Of a stretch of DNA of 64,000 bases, positions 24,114-32,116 are shown piece after piece; position 1 is the first letter of the stretch, and every line of letters starts with the position of its first letter. A program made the translations under genes and the position numbers. The notes beneath the pieces were generated by a model, which ran no database searches, was not told where the DNA came from, and was given only the letters and a program-made list of their open reading frames with translations. Source of the stretch: CAYQUO01 sp964420835 (lineage in GTDB: Bacteria > Chloroflexota > Anaerolineae > Anaerolineales > Anaerolineaceae); NCBI GenBank assembly GCA_964420835.1, contig CAYQUO010000013.1, forward strand, positions 29,226 to 93,225, written 5' to 3'.

Positions 24114-24232
24114 CCGGAACATGGTGAAAATGACGGCTGCCTGCATACCACAACCGTTGCCTTTTTCCGATCCGCTATCCCTGCGGGTGGATTCCTGTGT
24201 ACAATGGGGATGCAATACAACAAGGGAATTGA

Positions 24233-24952
24233 ATGATGTCCGGTTTAAACGTCAGCAAGGGCTTGCAGCAGCAATACAAGGGGTATTACCAGGCCGACAT
24301 TTCTGAGTGGAGGCGGCTGTCGGCCGTGGACAAGGCAACCAACATCGAACGCCTGTGCCGTGGCATTCCCCATGATCCGGTGCTGGAGATCGGTGCCGGC
24401 GAGGGTGCATTGCTGGAGCGCCTTTCGGCGCTTGGGTTTGCCACCCGTTTCCAGGCTGTGGAGATCTCCCCCAGTGGCGTGGAAGCCATGCGGTCACGGA
24501 ACATCCCCGGCCTGGAAGATTGCCGGCTTTTTGACGGCTACACCCTGCCGCAACCGGATGGGGTTTTTAACCTGGCCATCCTCAGCCATGTGCTCGAGCA
24601 TGTGGAGCACCCCCGCCGGCTTTTAAATGAGGCAGGCAGGGTGGCATCCCATGTGTTTGTTGAGGTACCCCTGGAGGATACCATTTTCCTGCCGGCGGAT
24701 TATCGCCCGGGTGGAGCGGGCCATATTAATTTCTTTTCGCCGATTACCATTCGCCGCCTCATCCAGACCTGTGATTATGAAATCGTCCAACAGATCGTGA
24801 CCAATCCCTCCCGGGTGATCTACCGTTACCGGTATGGAAGCAAGGGACTGCCCAAGTACTGGATTAAGGAACTGGGGTTGCGGCTGCTGCCACGCATGGC
24901 GACTCGGATCTGGTCCTACCATTCCGCCCTGCTGTGCAAAAAGAAGGGTTAA
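24233..24952 (+). CDS. Class I SAM-dependent methyltransferase
   Basis: 239 residues. PVLEIGAGEGALLERL is the SAM-binding glycine loop and LAILSHVLEHVEHPRRLLNEA is the post-II motif of the Methyltransf_11/UbiE-like group. The C-terminal ~60 residues are basic and somewhat hydrophobic (YIKEL-type segments), as in methyltransferases working on lipid-linked sugars or polysaccharide. The substrate is unknown. AAGGG precedes the first of two adjacent ATGs. A bidirectional terminator separates it from selD. Confidence 0.82.
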   Translation: MMSGLNVSKGLQQQYKGYYQADISEWRRLSAVDKATNIERLCRGIPHDPVLEIGAGEGALLERLSALGFATRFQAVEISPSGVEAMRSRNIPGLEDCRLFDGYTLPQPDGVFNLAILSHVLEHVEHPRRLLNEAGRVASHVFVEVPLEDTIFLPADYRPGGAGHINFFSPITIRRLIQTCDYEIVQQIVTNPSRVIYRYRYGSKGLPKYWIKELGLRLLPRMATRIWSYHSALLCKKKG

Positions 24953-24971
24953 TGGGGACAATGCAATCAAA

Positions 24972-25000
24972 AACCGGGTTCCGCCCCGCCGAACCCGGTT
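24972..25000. terminator. Bidirectional terminator between the methyltransferase and selD
   Basis: Perfect 10-bp stem AACCGGGTTC/GAACCCGGTT with a 9-nt loop, followed by ATTTT on the plus strand and TTTTTGATT on the minus strand. It lies between convergent genes. Confidence 0.85.
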
Positions 25001-25021
25001 ATTTTCATCCCATACCAGGCG

Positions 25022-26089
25022 TTAATCGACCTGGACCCCCCTGCCGGCAACGACCTCCCCCACCTCCCAGGCGGACTGGCCAAGTTTTTGCGCCTGCCCC
25101 AGGAAGGCGGAAAGCCGGGATTCAGGCACAGCCAGTAGGAGCCCGCCGCTGGTTTGCGGGTCAAAAAGCAGCATTCGGTCGGCCTCGCCTAGGTGCCTGC
25201 TGAAGTTAACGCCAGGGCTGAAGTACAGTGCATTGTCGGATGCTCCGCCGGGGAAGGTCCATTGATCCGCATACTTGCGGGCGCAACCGATGAAGGGGAT
25301 GCTGTCGAAGTGAAAACGCAGGCTCACCCCGCTGGCGTCAGCCATCTCCATGCCGTGGCCCAACAGGCTGAAACCGGTGATGTCGGTGCCACCCTGCAGG
25401 CCAAGGTCCACAGCCAGTGAGGAAGCCGCCCGGTTCAGTTGTTTCATCCAACCGACCGCCTCGGCGACATCCTGCGGTTCGGCAAGTTTCTGTTTGAGCG
25501 CAGTGGTGGTGACGCCAAAACCAAGCGGCTTGGTGAGCACCAGGCGGTCGCCGACCCTGGCGCCCCCTTTGCTGATGAGCTTCCCCGGGTGGGCAAAACC
25601 AACCACCACCAGGCCGTATTTGGGCTCCCTGTCCTGCACACTGTGCCCGCCGGCGATGATCACACCGGCCTGGCGGGTCATCTCGGCTCCGCCGCGGAAG
25701 ATCTCAGCCAGCATCTGGTGTGGCAGGTCGGGCGGCAGGGCGGCGATATTCAATGCAAGGAAAGGCTGCCCGCCCATGGCATATACATCGGACAGGCTGT
25801 TGGCAGCGGCGATCGCACCGTAGTCATAGGGGTCATCGACCACCGGGGTGAAAAAGTCGGTGGTGATAATGATCGCCTTCTCTTCGTCGATGCGCCACAC
25901 GGCGGCGTCGTCCGGGGTGTGCATGCCAACCAGCAGGTCAGCCGGAATTTGATCCCGGTAAACTTCCTCAATGGGGCGCAGAACCTGCGCCAGCGCTTCA
26001 GCGCTTAATTTGGACGCTCAACCGGAACAACTGGAAAGACTTGTCAGCCGGATCTGCCGGCCGGATGGCGAAGGGGGAGCTTCAGTCAT
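25022..26089 (-). CDS. selD: Selenide, water dikinase SelD, itself a selenoprotein (in-frame UGA)
   Basis: SelD makes selenophosphate from selenide and ATP. The conventional reading frame begins at the ATG at 25924 and yields a 300-residue protein that lacks the catalytic N-terminus. Reading upstream in the same frame from the ATG at 26089 adds 55 codons with a single TGA at 26018-26020. That stretch, LTSLSSCSGUASKLSAEAL, aligns residue by residue with the catalytic LTxxSxxxGCGCKIS segment of E. coli SelD, with U at catalytic Cys17; Cys19 is Ser. The result is 355 residues, the normal size. A SECIS-like hairpin follows the UGA. Later motifs such as TDFFTPVVDDPYDYGAIAA and GHSVQDREPKYGL fit the family. 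TATAAT lies 6 nt before the ATG. Confidence 0.9.
25975..25991 (-). promoter_or_regulatory. Bacterial SECIS-like hairpin in selD
   Basis: On the mRNA a perfect 7-bp stem GGCGCAG/CTGCGCC closes a GUU loop, beginning 26 nt after the UGA. The GCAG-GU-CUGC apex resembles the E. coli fdhF SECIS and the distance falls in the range usual for SelB-dependent recoding. Confidence 0.8.
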
Positions 26090-26095
26090 GGGTTG

Positions 26096-26104
26096 ATTAT
26101 ATCA
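26096..26104 (-). promoter_or_regulatory. Extended -10 of selD, leaderless
   Basis: TGA followed by TATAAT (26096-26101) on the minus strand, then CAACCC and the ATG at 26089. No Shine-Dalgarno. This placement independently supports the upstream selD start. Confidence 0.65.
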
Positions 26105-26144
26105 CCCGCCTTGAACGCCCCATTCGGCGGGCAACGCCACGGGC

Positions 26145-27782
26145 TCACCGGGAAGAGAAATAGTGATCGTACAGGAGGTCACGAATATAAACAGCCGCGT
26201 AATCGTCCTCGTACACCAGGCGATATTGCCTGATCCGGTCCTCCCGCGCCTCGGCGTAAAATGCGTGCACTTGGGCCATCCGGCCGGGGTTGGCAGCCTG
26301 GTTGACGACAGCCGGATCGCTGAATAATTGGATATTCCCCTTTTCCAGCAGCACCAGATCGGGGTGCAGGTCTTCGATCAACTCATGGGTGGCGAAATTC
26401 CAGTCAATTTCCACCCGCCGGCCCGGCCCGGCCGGGAAGTAGATGCGCCAATCGCGATAAACGGTCAAGGGGTCATCTGACGGGAGCACGGAAAGAATTT
26501 CCTTTTCGACCTCATGGTAAAAGGTGATGCCCGGGGCGCTTGTTTCCCTGTTCAGCATTTCACGGTATGTGGATGCATCCACCGGGAGGTACAGGCACAC
26601 CTGGGCCAGGATGGCCAGCCCGAGGATCCAGGGCAGGGCATTTTGCAGCCAGCAATGGACACGCCCACCTGCCGGCAGGCCCGGGCCCGCCGTGGGGAAG
26701 AGATTGACCAGCGATGAGAACAGCGGAAGCATAACCGGGATGAAGTAGTGGGTGCGACGGGTGCCGAAGGTGAGGAGCACTCCGGTCAGAGGGAGGATCC
26801 AGGCCAGTATCCAGGCGCTGCGCCGCCGTGTTTCAGGCCGGGTGATGCCAACAAGCAAGGCCAGGAAGGCCAACAGGACGAACCAGGGCTCCCCATAATG
26901 GATGCGAACGTCCTCCGGCCAGCCATGTTCAAAAAAGGCGGCCTGGTTGACCAGGACAACGCCTGCAGAGGCCTCGGAGAAGAGCCGTTTTTGCACCTGG
27001 ATGATCTCGGACCGCTCCTGGGGGAGCAACAACAGGGGATTGGAAAGGACCAGGGCGGACGCCATTACCAGGAGGAACAGCAACCCGGCAAGCACCGCCC
27101 GCCCCCAGCGGACCCTCTTCGAAAGGACCCCCCACAGGAGATAAACCGGGATCGCCAGGGCAAAGAACAGCCCCATGTGCTTGATGCCCGTGGCAACGCC
27201 ACAGGCAGCGGCAGCCAGGTAAAAATTGCGGCCAAAACGCTGGTCGTCCCGATCGAGGAAAAAAAGAGTCAGGGCAAGGAACAGGAACATCAGGCTGTCG
27301 GGGTGCCACCAGAGGTTGTTGACCACCACGGCTGGCACTGCCAGGAGCAGGAGGAACAAGCCGACAGACCGCCACCAGGACCGAAAGCGGGTCTGCATCC
27401 AGGCGAGGACACCGGTTGCCAGCAGCATTGGCAGGACGCTGACCGCCTGTCGCAGGATGGTCACGAGGAGACGGGTGTTGGCGGCCCAGTCTTCGCTAAA
27501 TGCCAGCCGCACCGGCAGCAACGCAAGCGCCGAAAAGAGATAGAAGGGGTAGCCGTAGTAATAATGCAGGTACACCGTGAAATTGCGCAGGGTCTGGTAC
27601 GGGGTATCGCCGGGGGTTAACATGCGCAGCACGTGTGGGTATTGGGCGAACTCATCGACCTCGAAAAGGGAGAGCATGCCCGCATCCGCGGCGCCGCACC
27701 CGTTGGCGGGGATAAAAACGGCAAAATACACCATGCCCAGGATCGCCAACACCCCAAGGATCACTTTTTGCCTGCGTTCCAT
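26145..27782 (-). CDS. Polytopic GT-C type glycosyltransferase
   Basis: 545 residues with around a dozen hydrophobic segments. The first external loop carries FEVDEFAQYPHVLRM, with acidic residues where GT-C family enzymes have their catalytic Asp/Glu. Later loops hold NNLWWHPDSLMF and a C-terminal soluble domain of about 130 residues. It probably transfers sugars from a polyprenyl-phosphate donor outside the membrane. Acceptor unknown. TATAAT lies 7 nt before the ATG and no ribosome site is seen, suggesting a leaderless mRNA. Confidence 0.7.
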   Translation of the reverse strand: MERRQKVILGVLAILGMVYFAVFIPANGCGAADAGMLSLFEVDEFAQYPHVLRMLTPGDTPYQTLRNFTVYLHYYYGYPFYLFSALALLPVRLAFSEDWAANTRLLVTILRQAVSVLPMLLATGVLAWMQTRFRSWWRSVGLFLLLLAVPAVVVNNLWWHPDSLMFLFLALTLFFLDRDDQRFGRNFYLAAAACGVATGIKHMGLFFALAIPVYLLWGVLSKRVRWGRAVLAGLLFLLVMASALVLSNPLLLLPQERSEIIQVQKRLFSEASAGVVLVNQAAFFEHGWPEDVRIHYGEPWFVLLAFLALLVGITRPETRRRSAWILAWILPLTGVLLTFGTRRTHYFIPVMLPLFSSLVNLFPTAGPGLPAGGRVHCWLQNALPWILGLAILAQVCLYLPVDASTYREMLNRETSAPGITFYHEVEKEILSVLPSDDPLTVYRDWRIYFPAGPGRRVEIDWNFATHELIEDLHPDLVLLEKGNIQLFSDPAVVNQAANPGRMAQVHAFYAEAREDRIRQYRLVYEDDYAAVYIRDLLYDHYFSSR

Positions 27783-27789
27783 GCGTGGA

Positions 27790-27795
27790 ATTATA
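27790..27795 (-). promoter_or_regulatory. -10 box of the GT-C gene, leaderless
   Basis: TATAAT on the minus strand, 7 nt before the ATG at 27782. No TG extension and no good -35. Confidence 0.5.
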
Positions 27796-27883
27796 ACCCT
27801 GCCGATTGGTTGAAGGGTTTGCTGCGGTTGACAGGGGAAGACATCAGCGGGTGGATCAGCCGGGAGGGGATGTCGTTCCGCCT

Positions 27884-28846
27884 TTACCCTTCCGGTATGT
27901 TGCCGAGGATCTTTTCGACCTGCTCCAGCACGTCATCGGTCAATAGATCCACGGCAGCCGCCGAACCCAGGTTCTCATCCAACTGCTCCAGGCGTGTGGC
28001 TCCGGTGATCACGCTGCTGACCTCTTTGCGGCGAAGCAGCCAGGCAATTGCCAACTGTGCGGTGGTGATGCCCAGTTCATTCGCCAGGGCTGTGATCTGC
28101 CGCACCGTCGCCAGGCGTTCCGGGGTGATGCGGTCCCGGATCCAGCCCATGTCGCTAAGCGTTGCACGGCTGCCCTCTGGAATTCCTTCGTTATACTTAC
28201 CGGAGAGGATGCCGGAATATAGGGGGCTCCAGGTGGTCAAACCCAGGCCAAATTCCCGGCAGAGCGGCGAAAGTTCGATCTCAACACGCCGGCGGTGGAA
28301 CATGTTGTACTGCGGCTGCTCCATGCTGGGCGGAATGAGGTTGGCGGCGCTGGCGATGCCGATGGCCTGCATCACCTGGGCGGCTTCCCATTCCGAGGTG
28401 CCCCAGTAGAGGATCTTTCCCTGCTGGATGAGGATGTTCATGGTCTGGACGATCTCATCCACCGGTGTGTCCGGGTCGAACCGGTGGCAAAAGTACAGGT
28501 CCAGGTAATCACAACCCAGCCGCTGCAGGGAGGCATGGACCGATTCGGTGATGTGCTTGCGCGAAAGCCCCCGCCCGTTGGGTCCGCTGCTGGTGGGCCA
28601 GAAGACCTTGCTGGAGATCACCAGCGCCTGGCGCGGAATGCCCTGGATGGCCTTGCCCATCAGCAGTTCGGCCTGCCCGTTGGCATAGATGTCGGCGTTG
28701 TCAAAGAAATTTACGCCCTGGTCATAGGCTGCGTGGATGAGATCAGTGGCCGCCTTTTCATCCAATTGGGCGCCGAACGTGACCCAGGCCCCATAAGAGA
28801 GTTCACTGACTTTTAATCCGGATCTTCCCAACCTTCGATAATGCAT
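27884..28846 (-). CDS. Aldo/keto reductase, Kv-beta/YghZ-like
   Basis: 320 residues of the NADPH-dependent AKR barrel. The tetrad residues are visible: Asp and Tyr in FFDNADIYANGQAE, Lys in ISSKVFW, His in YLDLYFCHRFDP. LSYGAWVTFG at the N-terminus and GTSEWEAAQVMQA are typical of the voltage-gated potassium channel beta subunit and YghZ groups. It likely reduces small aldehydes. AAGGAAGGAG precedes the ATG at good spacing. It lies 111 nt downstream of the kamA-like gene and may be co-transcribed with it. Confidence 0.88.
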   Translation of the reverse strand: MHYRRLGRSGLKVSELSYGAWVTFGAQLDEKAATDLIHAAYDQGVNFFDNADIYANGQAELLMGKAIQGIPRQALVISSKVFWPTSSGPNGRGLSRKHITESVHASLQRLGCDYLDLYFCHRFDPDTPVDEIVQTMNILIQQGKILYWGTSEWEAAQVMQAIGIASAANLIPPSMEQPQYNMFHRRRVEIELSPLCREFGLGLTTWSPLYSGILSGKYNEGIPEGSRATLSDMGWIRDRITPERLATVRQITALANELGITTAQLAIAWLLRRKEVSSVITGATRLEQLDENLGSAAAVDLLTDDVLEQVEKILGNIPEG

Positions 28847-28957
28847 GGTTGTACTCCTTCCTTTCTCACCGGCTGGCGGCCAGTGTGGCTGCCACGGTGG
28901 ATCATTCTGACCCTTGCTTTCCTTTCATGCCCTTGTGCTGGGCAATTTGGGGCTGGT

Positions 28958-30304
28958 TCATTCCTCTTTTGTTGGCTGCCCCGGCCCGATGCCCAGGGGT
29001 TTCCACTTGTCCTTGCCGGCTCGCAGGCGGTGCATTTCCCCGCCACGGCTGTGCAGGTAGTCAAAGCCCTCCGGCTTGATGAACATCCCCTCTCCATCCA
29101 ACAGGCCCGTCAACCCCTGCTGGCCGGGCTCCAGGCGTTTGCTTTGGCAATCCGGGCAGGTGGCTGGATCGTGCGGTGTGTACTGCAACGGCTCTTCGTA
29201 AGTGGTGATAAAACCCTCAAAATTTCGCACCACAATCTTATGGTCCGACATGCTTAACAGGTAATTGGGCATGATCGGGATCTTGCCTCCGCCACCGGGA
29301 GCATCCACCACGTAGGTGGGCACTGCAAAGCCCGAGGTGTGACCGCGCAGACCTTCGATGATTTCAATGCCTTTGGCCACCGGTGTGCGAAAATGCCCTG
29401 CCCCCTCCACCAGGTCACACTGATACAGGTAATACGGCCGCACACGAATGCGGACAAGCGCCTGCACCAGCCGGCGCTGGATGTGCACGCAGTCGTTCAC
29501 CCCGGCCAGGAGGACGGATTGATTTCCCAGCGGGATGCCCGCCCGGCCGAGCCTGTCGCAGGCTTCGGCCAGTTCGGCGGTGATCTCATTGGGGTGGTTG
29601 ACATGGATGTTCAGGTACAGCGGGTGAAAGCGTTGCAACATTTCGCACAGTTCATCGGTCACCCGCATGGGCATGAAGACCGGGACGCGGCTGCCGATCC
29701 GCAACACCTCGATGTGCGGTATTTCACGCAGCCGGGCCAGGAGATCCTCCAACACCCTGGGCGCCAGGGTCAGCGGGTCACCTCCGGAGAGGAGCACATC
29801 GCGCACCTGGGGGGTCCGGCGCAGGTAATCCAATTGCTGGTCGAATTCGGCTTTTGTGAACGTGGAGGCCGGGTCTCCGACGATTCGGGCCCTGGTGCAG
29901 TAGCGGCAATAGGAGGCGCATTGGGTGGTCACCAGCATCAATACCCGGTCGGGGTAACGGTGCACCAGCCCGGGGACCGGGGAATGCCGGTCTTCGGCCA
30001 GGGAATCCTCCATCATCCCGGTGAAGTCGGACATCTCACCCTCCGTGGGGATAACCTGCCGCCGAATGGGGTCATGTGGATCCTGCGGGTTGATCAGGGA
30101 GACAAAATACGGAGTCACATCCACCCGGAACAGGTCGCGGGCGTTCAGGGCCTTGCGTTCCGCCTCGGTCAACTGCAGGATGGGCTCAAAATCAGCCGGG
30201 TGGTTTAACCGGTTGCTTAATTGCCAGTGCCAGTTGTTCCATTGCTCCGCCGGGATATCGTTATAGATCGGGGCACGCCTGGAAGGAAAAGGTGCTACAG
30301 TCAT
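28958..30304 (-). CDS. kamA: KamA-family lysine 2,3-aminomutase-like radical SAM enzyme
   Basis: 448 residues. A radical SAM enzyme that uses PLP to move an amino group from C2 to C3, converting L-lysine to L-beta-lysine. The cluster motif CASYCRYCTR (CxxxCxxC) lies near residue 128, SGGDPLTL follows, and GGGGKIPIMPNY carries the PLP Lys. A C-terminal CPDC may bind zinc. Length fits KamA rather than the shorter EpmB. Beta-lysine can serve as osmolyte precursor or be fermented, but no ablB or kamDE genes are near, so the role is open. Confidence 0.88.
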   Translation of the reverse strand: MTVAPFPSRRAPIYNDIPAEQWNNWHWQLSNRLNHPADFEPILQLTEAERKALNARDLFRVDVTPYFVSLINPQDPHDPIRRQVIPTEGEMSDFTGMMEDSLAEDRHSPVPGLVHRYPDRVLMLVTTQCASYCRYCTRARIVGDPASTFTKAEFDQQLDYLRRTPQVRDVLLSGGDPLTLAPRVLEDLLARLREIPHIEVLRIGSRVPVFMPMRVTDELCEMLQRFHPLYLNIHVNHPNEITAELAEACDRLGRAGIPLGNQSVLLAGVNDCVHIQRRLVQALVRIRVRPYYLYQCDLVEGAGHFRTPVAKGIEIIEGLRGHTSGFAVPTYVVDAPGGGGKIPIMPNYLLSMSDHKIVVRNFEGFITTYEEPLQYTPHDPATCPDCQSKRLEPGQQGLTGLLDGEGMFIKPEGFDYLHSRGGEMHRLRAGKDKWKPLGIGPGQPTKEE

Positions 30305-30345
30305 CTTTATGCTCCCCAGCCAAAAAATTTGGCCGTATAGTTTTG

Positions 30346-30374
30346 ATTGTATCGAGATTCAACGGCGAGGTCAA
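30346..30374 (-). promoter_or_regulatory. kamA promoter
   Basis: On the minus strand TTGACC (30369-30374), 17-nt spacer, TACAAT (30346-30351). The leader to the ATG is about 35 nt and contains an AT-rich palindrome (GCCAAA...TTTGGC, near 30320-30332) of unknown role. Confidence 0.75.
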
Positions 30375-30408
30375 ATATAAATTCTTTATCAGAATACGCG
30401 GGGGCGTC

Positions 30409-30437
30409 TTGACGCTCAATTATCAGCATGTTATGAT
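30409..30437 (+). promoter_or_regulatory. Heat-shock operon promoter
   Basis: TTGACG (30409-30414), 17-nt spacer, TATGAT (30432-30437) with TGT before it. The vegetative-type promoter plus CIRCE implies HrcA repression rather than an alternative sigma factor. Confidence 0.75.
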
Positions 30438-30450
30438 TATCCGTGCCTGT

Positions 30451-30477
30451 TTAGCACTTTAAGGCAAAGAGTGCCAA
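30451..30477 (+). promoter_or_regulatory. CIRCE operator of HrcA
   Basis: TTAGCACTT, nine nucleotides, GAGTGCCAA, against the consensus TTAGCACTC-N9-GAGTGCTAA (16 of 18 positions). It ends one base before the hrcA ATG, so it overlaps the ribosome-binding region and lies just downstream of the expected transcription start. Confidence 0.9.
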
Positions 30478-30478
30478 A

Positions 30479-31513
30479 ATGGAAAAGACTGACATCCTAA
30501 CCGATCGGCAAAAGTTTATCCTGACGCTGGTCATTCATGAGTATACCCGCACTGCCTCGCCGGTGGGTTCGAAAAACCTGGTGAAAAACTACCACCTGGA
30601 CCTCAGCCCGGCCACGGTTCGCAGTGAACTGGCCGTTTTGGTGGATCTGGGTTACCTGGACAATTCTTACGGACGTGTGCCCACCCGAAAGGGCTACCGG
30701 TACTTTGTGCAGCGGCTGCTGAAGGAAAGCGAACTGCCGGATGCCACCCGGAGGATGATCAGCCACCAGTTTTACCAGACACGCAAGGACGTGGAGGAGT
30801 GGATGCGCCTGGCGGCTTCAACACTGGCGATCCAGTCCCGGGCGGCTTCGGTTGTCACGGCACCCCAGCCGGAGAATTCCCGCCTTAAGCACCTTGAATT
30901 GATCTCCACCCGCGGCCGGCAGGTGCTCCTGGTACTGGTGACGATGGGGGGTGAATTTCACCAGCATCTTTTGGTTCTGGATGAACCACTGCCGCAGGAG
31001 AGCCTTTCCGGCACGGCTGATAGACTGACACACCTGTTCTACAATAAAGGTTTCGAGGAGATTCGCACCCTGGAAACCACATTGCAGGGTTTTGAGCACG
31101 AGATCACCGGCTGGATCCTGGAGGATATGGAACAATCCAGCCTGCTTGTATCGACGGATGTTTACCTGGACGGCATGACCAATGTGCTGGCCGAGCCCGA
31201 GTTTTCCGGTTCTGCGGAGGGACGTCAAACCCTGCGGCTGCTGGAGGAACGAAGCCTGATGCACGACCTGCTGGCCCGCACGGCCGGCAACACGGATGTG
31301 GGAGGCATGCAGGTGCTGATCGGCGGGGAAGGCAACTGGGAGGAACTCAACCAGTGTTCGATGGTGCTGGCGCGCTACGGTATCCCGGGGCTGTCCACCG
31401 GCCTGCTGGGTGTTTTGGGGCCGATGCGCATGCCCTACGGCAGGGCCATTTCCACGGTGCGCTATGTCTCTTCGCTGCTCAGTGAAATGTTGAGCGAATC
31501 GCTGGTTGATTAA
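30479..31513 (+). CDS. hrcA: Heat-inducible transcription repressor HrcA
   Basis: 344 residues. HrcA binds CIRCE and represses the chaperone operon, with its folding assisted by GroEL. The N-terminal winged helix (LTDRQKFILTLVIHEYTRTA and SPATVRSELAVLVDLGYLDN) and the C-terminal GAF-like part (MQVLIGGEGNWEELNQCSMV) are typical. First gene of hrcA-grpE-dnaK-dnaJ-prmA. The CIRCE element just before its start gives autoregulation. Confidence 0.95.
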   Translation: MEKTDILTDRQKFILTLVIHEYTRTASPVGSKNLVKNYHLDLSPATVRSELAVLVDLGYLDNSYGRVPTRKGYRYFVQRLLKESELPDATRRMISHQFYQTRKDVEEWMRLAASTLAIQSRAASVVTAPQPENSRLKHLELISTRGRQVLLVLVTMGGEFHQHLLVLDEPLPQESLSGTADRLTHLFYNKGFEEIRTLETTLQGFEHEITGWILEDMEQSSLLVSTDVYLDGMTNVLAEPEFSGSAEGRQTLRLLEERSLMHDLLARTAGNTDVGGMQVLIGGEGNWEELNQCSMVLARYGIPGLSTGLLGVLGPMRMPYGRAISTVRYVSSLLSEMLSESLVD

Positions 31514-31532
31514 TTACAAGAAAGGCAAGAGG

Positions 31533-32105
31533 ATGGAAAAAAGCAGGAAAAGAACCATTGAAGAATCAGGCCAGGCTTCATCCGCCGTGAAGGCTTCCCC
31601 CTCTGAGGCCCCGGAGAAAAAAGGCGCACCGGACATGGATGAACTGGCCCGGCTGCGATCAGAACTGGAAGAAGCGAAAAAACAGTCCATTGAAAACCTG
31701 GAGGGCTGGCAACGGGAACGGGCGGATTTTGCCAACTACAAACGCAGGGTGGACCGGGACCAGCAAACCCTGGCGCAGACGTTAACCGGTGAAATCGTTA
31801 AAAAATACCTTGTCGTCCTGGACGACCTGGAGCGCGCGCTTAAGATGCGGCCCCAGGATGGGGAGGGGGCGGTCTGGGCGGAAGGGGTTGAGTTGATCCT
31901 GCGCAAGATGCTGGGCATCCTTGACGCTGAAGGGGTCACCCGCATCGAGGCGGGGGGAACGGAATTTGACCCCAACCTGCACGAAGCCGTCACGCACGAA
32001 GAGAGCCCGGATCATAATTCGAACGAAATCATTGAAGTTGTTCAACAAGGCTACCGCATCGGAGACCGGGTGCTCCGCCCGGCCCGGGTACGGGTTGCCC
32101 AATAA
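31533..32105 (+). CDS. grpE: GrpE nucleotide exchange factor
   Basis: 190 residues. GrpE releases ADP from DnaK. A charged N-terminal part and long coiled coil (ELARLRSELEEAKKQS) precede NYKRRVDRDQQT and the beta-domain with GVTRIEAGGTEFDPNLHEAV and YRIGDRVLRPARVRV. A longer frame opens at a TTG overlapping hrcA, but the ATG at 31533 with AAAGG eight nucleotides upstream is preferred. It starts 20 nt after hrcA. Confidence 0.95.
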   Translation: MEKSRKRTIEESGQASSAVKASPSEAPEKKGAPDMDELARLRSELEEAKKQSIENLEGWQRERADFANYKRRVDRDQQTLAQTLTGEIVKKYLVVLDDLERALKMRPQDGEGAVWAEGVELILRKMLGILDAEGVTRIEAGGTEFDPNLHEAVTHEESPDHNSNEIIEVVQQGYRIGDRVLRPARVRVAQ

Positions 32106-32116
32106 AGGAGGATTGA

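Noticed and set aside
25022..25924. SelD as a 300-residue protein starting at 25924
   Set aside because: It would lack the catalytic N-terminus. The upstream frame with one TGA, the SECIS-like hairpin and the promoter support the longer selenoprotein.
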